This document shows positions 63,991 to 64,000 of a DNA stretch of 64,000 bases, in pieces. Location: positions 134,091-198,090 of the forward strand of contig NZ_NBYK01000005.1 in NCBI RefSeq assembly GCF_002197985.1, written 5' to 3'. Origin of the DNA: Halopseudomonas aestusnigri. Its GTDB lineage: Bacteria; Pseudomonadota; Gammaproteobacteria; Pseudomonadales; Pseudomonadaceae. Each line of letters begins with the position of its first letter. Positions within the stretch are counted from its first letter, which is position 1. The translations under genes were made by a program, and so were the position numbers. The notes beneath the pieces were generated by a model. It was not told the DNA's origin. It made no database searches and saw only the letters and a list, made by a program, of their open reading frames with translations.

Positions 63991-64000
63991 GAACAAATTC

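Overview
The window reads as a chromosome segment of a GC-rich gammaproteobacterium of the Pseudomonas group (Pseudomonas sensu lato; a Halopseudomonas-type relative is possible). Several blocks match the Pseudomonas aeruginosa gene order as I remember it: hldE-msbA-PA4998-like, and on the other side glnE-ilvE-waaF-waaC-waaG-waaP-wapP-wapQ-PA5006-like-PA5005-like. There is no plasmid, prophage, integrase, transposase or CRISPR signature. Species cannot be fixed from the sequence alone.

Layout. 1-14.9 kb is housekeeping and metabolism: a DUF1631 protein (cut by the left edge), an AGCS Na+/amino-acid symporter, nadC, a HAD phosphatase, tesB, a histone-deacetylase-family hydrolase, an HI0933-type flavoprotein, a short-chain dehydrogenase, pdxH, a class C beta-lactamase-like esterase, the iron-sulfur helicase dinG, a conserved small protein and ychJ. 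14.9-24.7 kb holds an orphan type VI secretion spike gene (vgrG), small conserved proteins, a pair of inverted 20-bp palindromes, a second short-chain dehydrogenase, dinB, a membrane GGDEF protein and a FixJ-like two-component pair. 24.7-30.3 kb looks like one uptake and catabolic unit, divergent from the two-component pair: acyl-CoA synthetase, SLC23/NCS2-type permease, OprD-family porin and metallo-beta-lactamase-fold hydrolase. An initiator tRNA with its own promoter and terminator follows, then a 3-hydroxyisobutyryl-CoA hydrolase-like gene.

31.7-36.9 kb is the SOS mutagenesis operon imuA-imuB-dnaE2, with a consensus LexA box over its promoter and no lexA2. 37-60.8 kb is a lipopolysaccharide (LPS) locus. 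The heptose supply and inner-core genes (hldE, msbA, waaF, waaC, waaG and the core kinases waaP, wapP, wapQ and a two-domain kinase) and a carbamoyltransferase are conserved. Where P. aeruginosa has its outer-core glycosyltransferases and waaL, this window instead has a pseudaminic-acid-type gene set (pseB, pseC, a GNAT, an aldo/keto reductase, a cytidylyltransferase-aminotransferase fusion, pseG, pseH, pseI), a TagB/TagF-like transferase and a CysE-like acetyltransferase. All genes from ilvE to pseI run on the minus strand with spacing that suggests translational coupling.

The main novelty is that outer-core replacement. The canonical PseF appears to be replaced by a SpsF-type cytidylyltransferase fused to a HemL-like class III aminotransferase, and the fused gene keeps a strong internal ribosome-binding site and ATG at the domain junction. 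With the extra reductase and extra acetyltransferase, this suggests a modified nonulosonic acid put on the lipooligosaccharide core. At the right edge, glnE is followed by two GntR/FadR-type operators 51 bp apart, probably serving a divergent gene just outside the window (aceE in P. aeruginosa).
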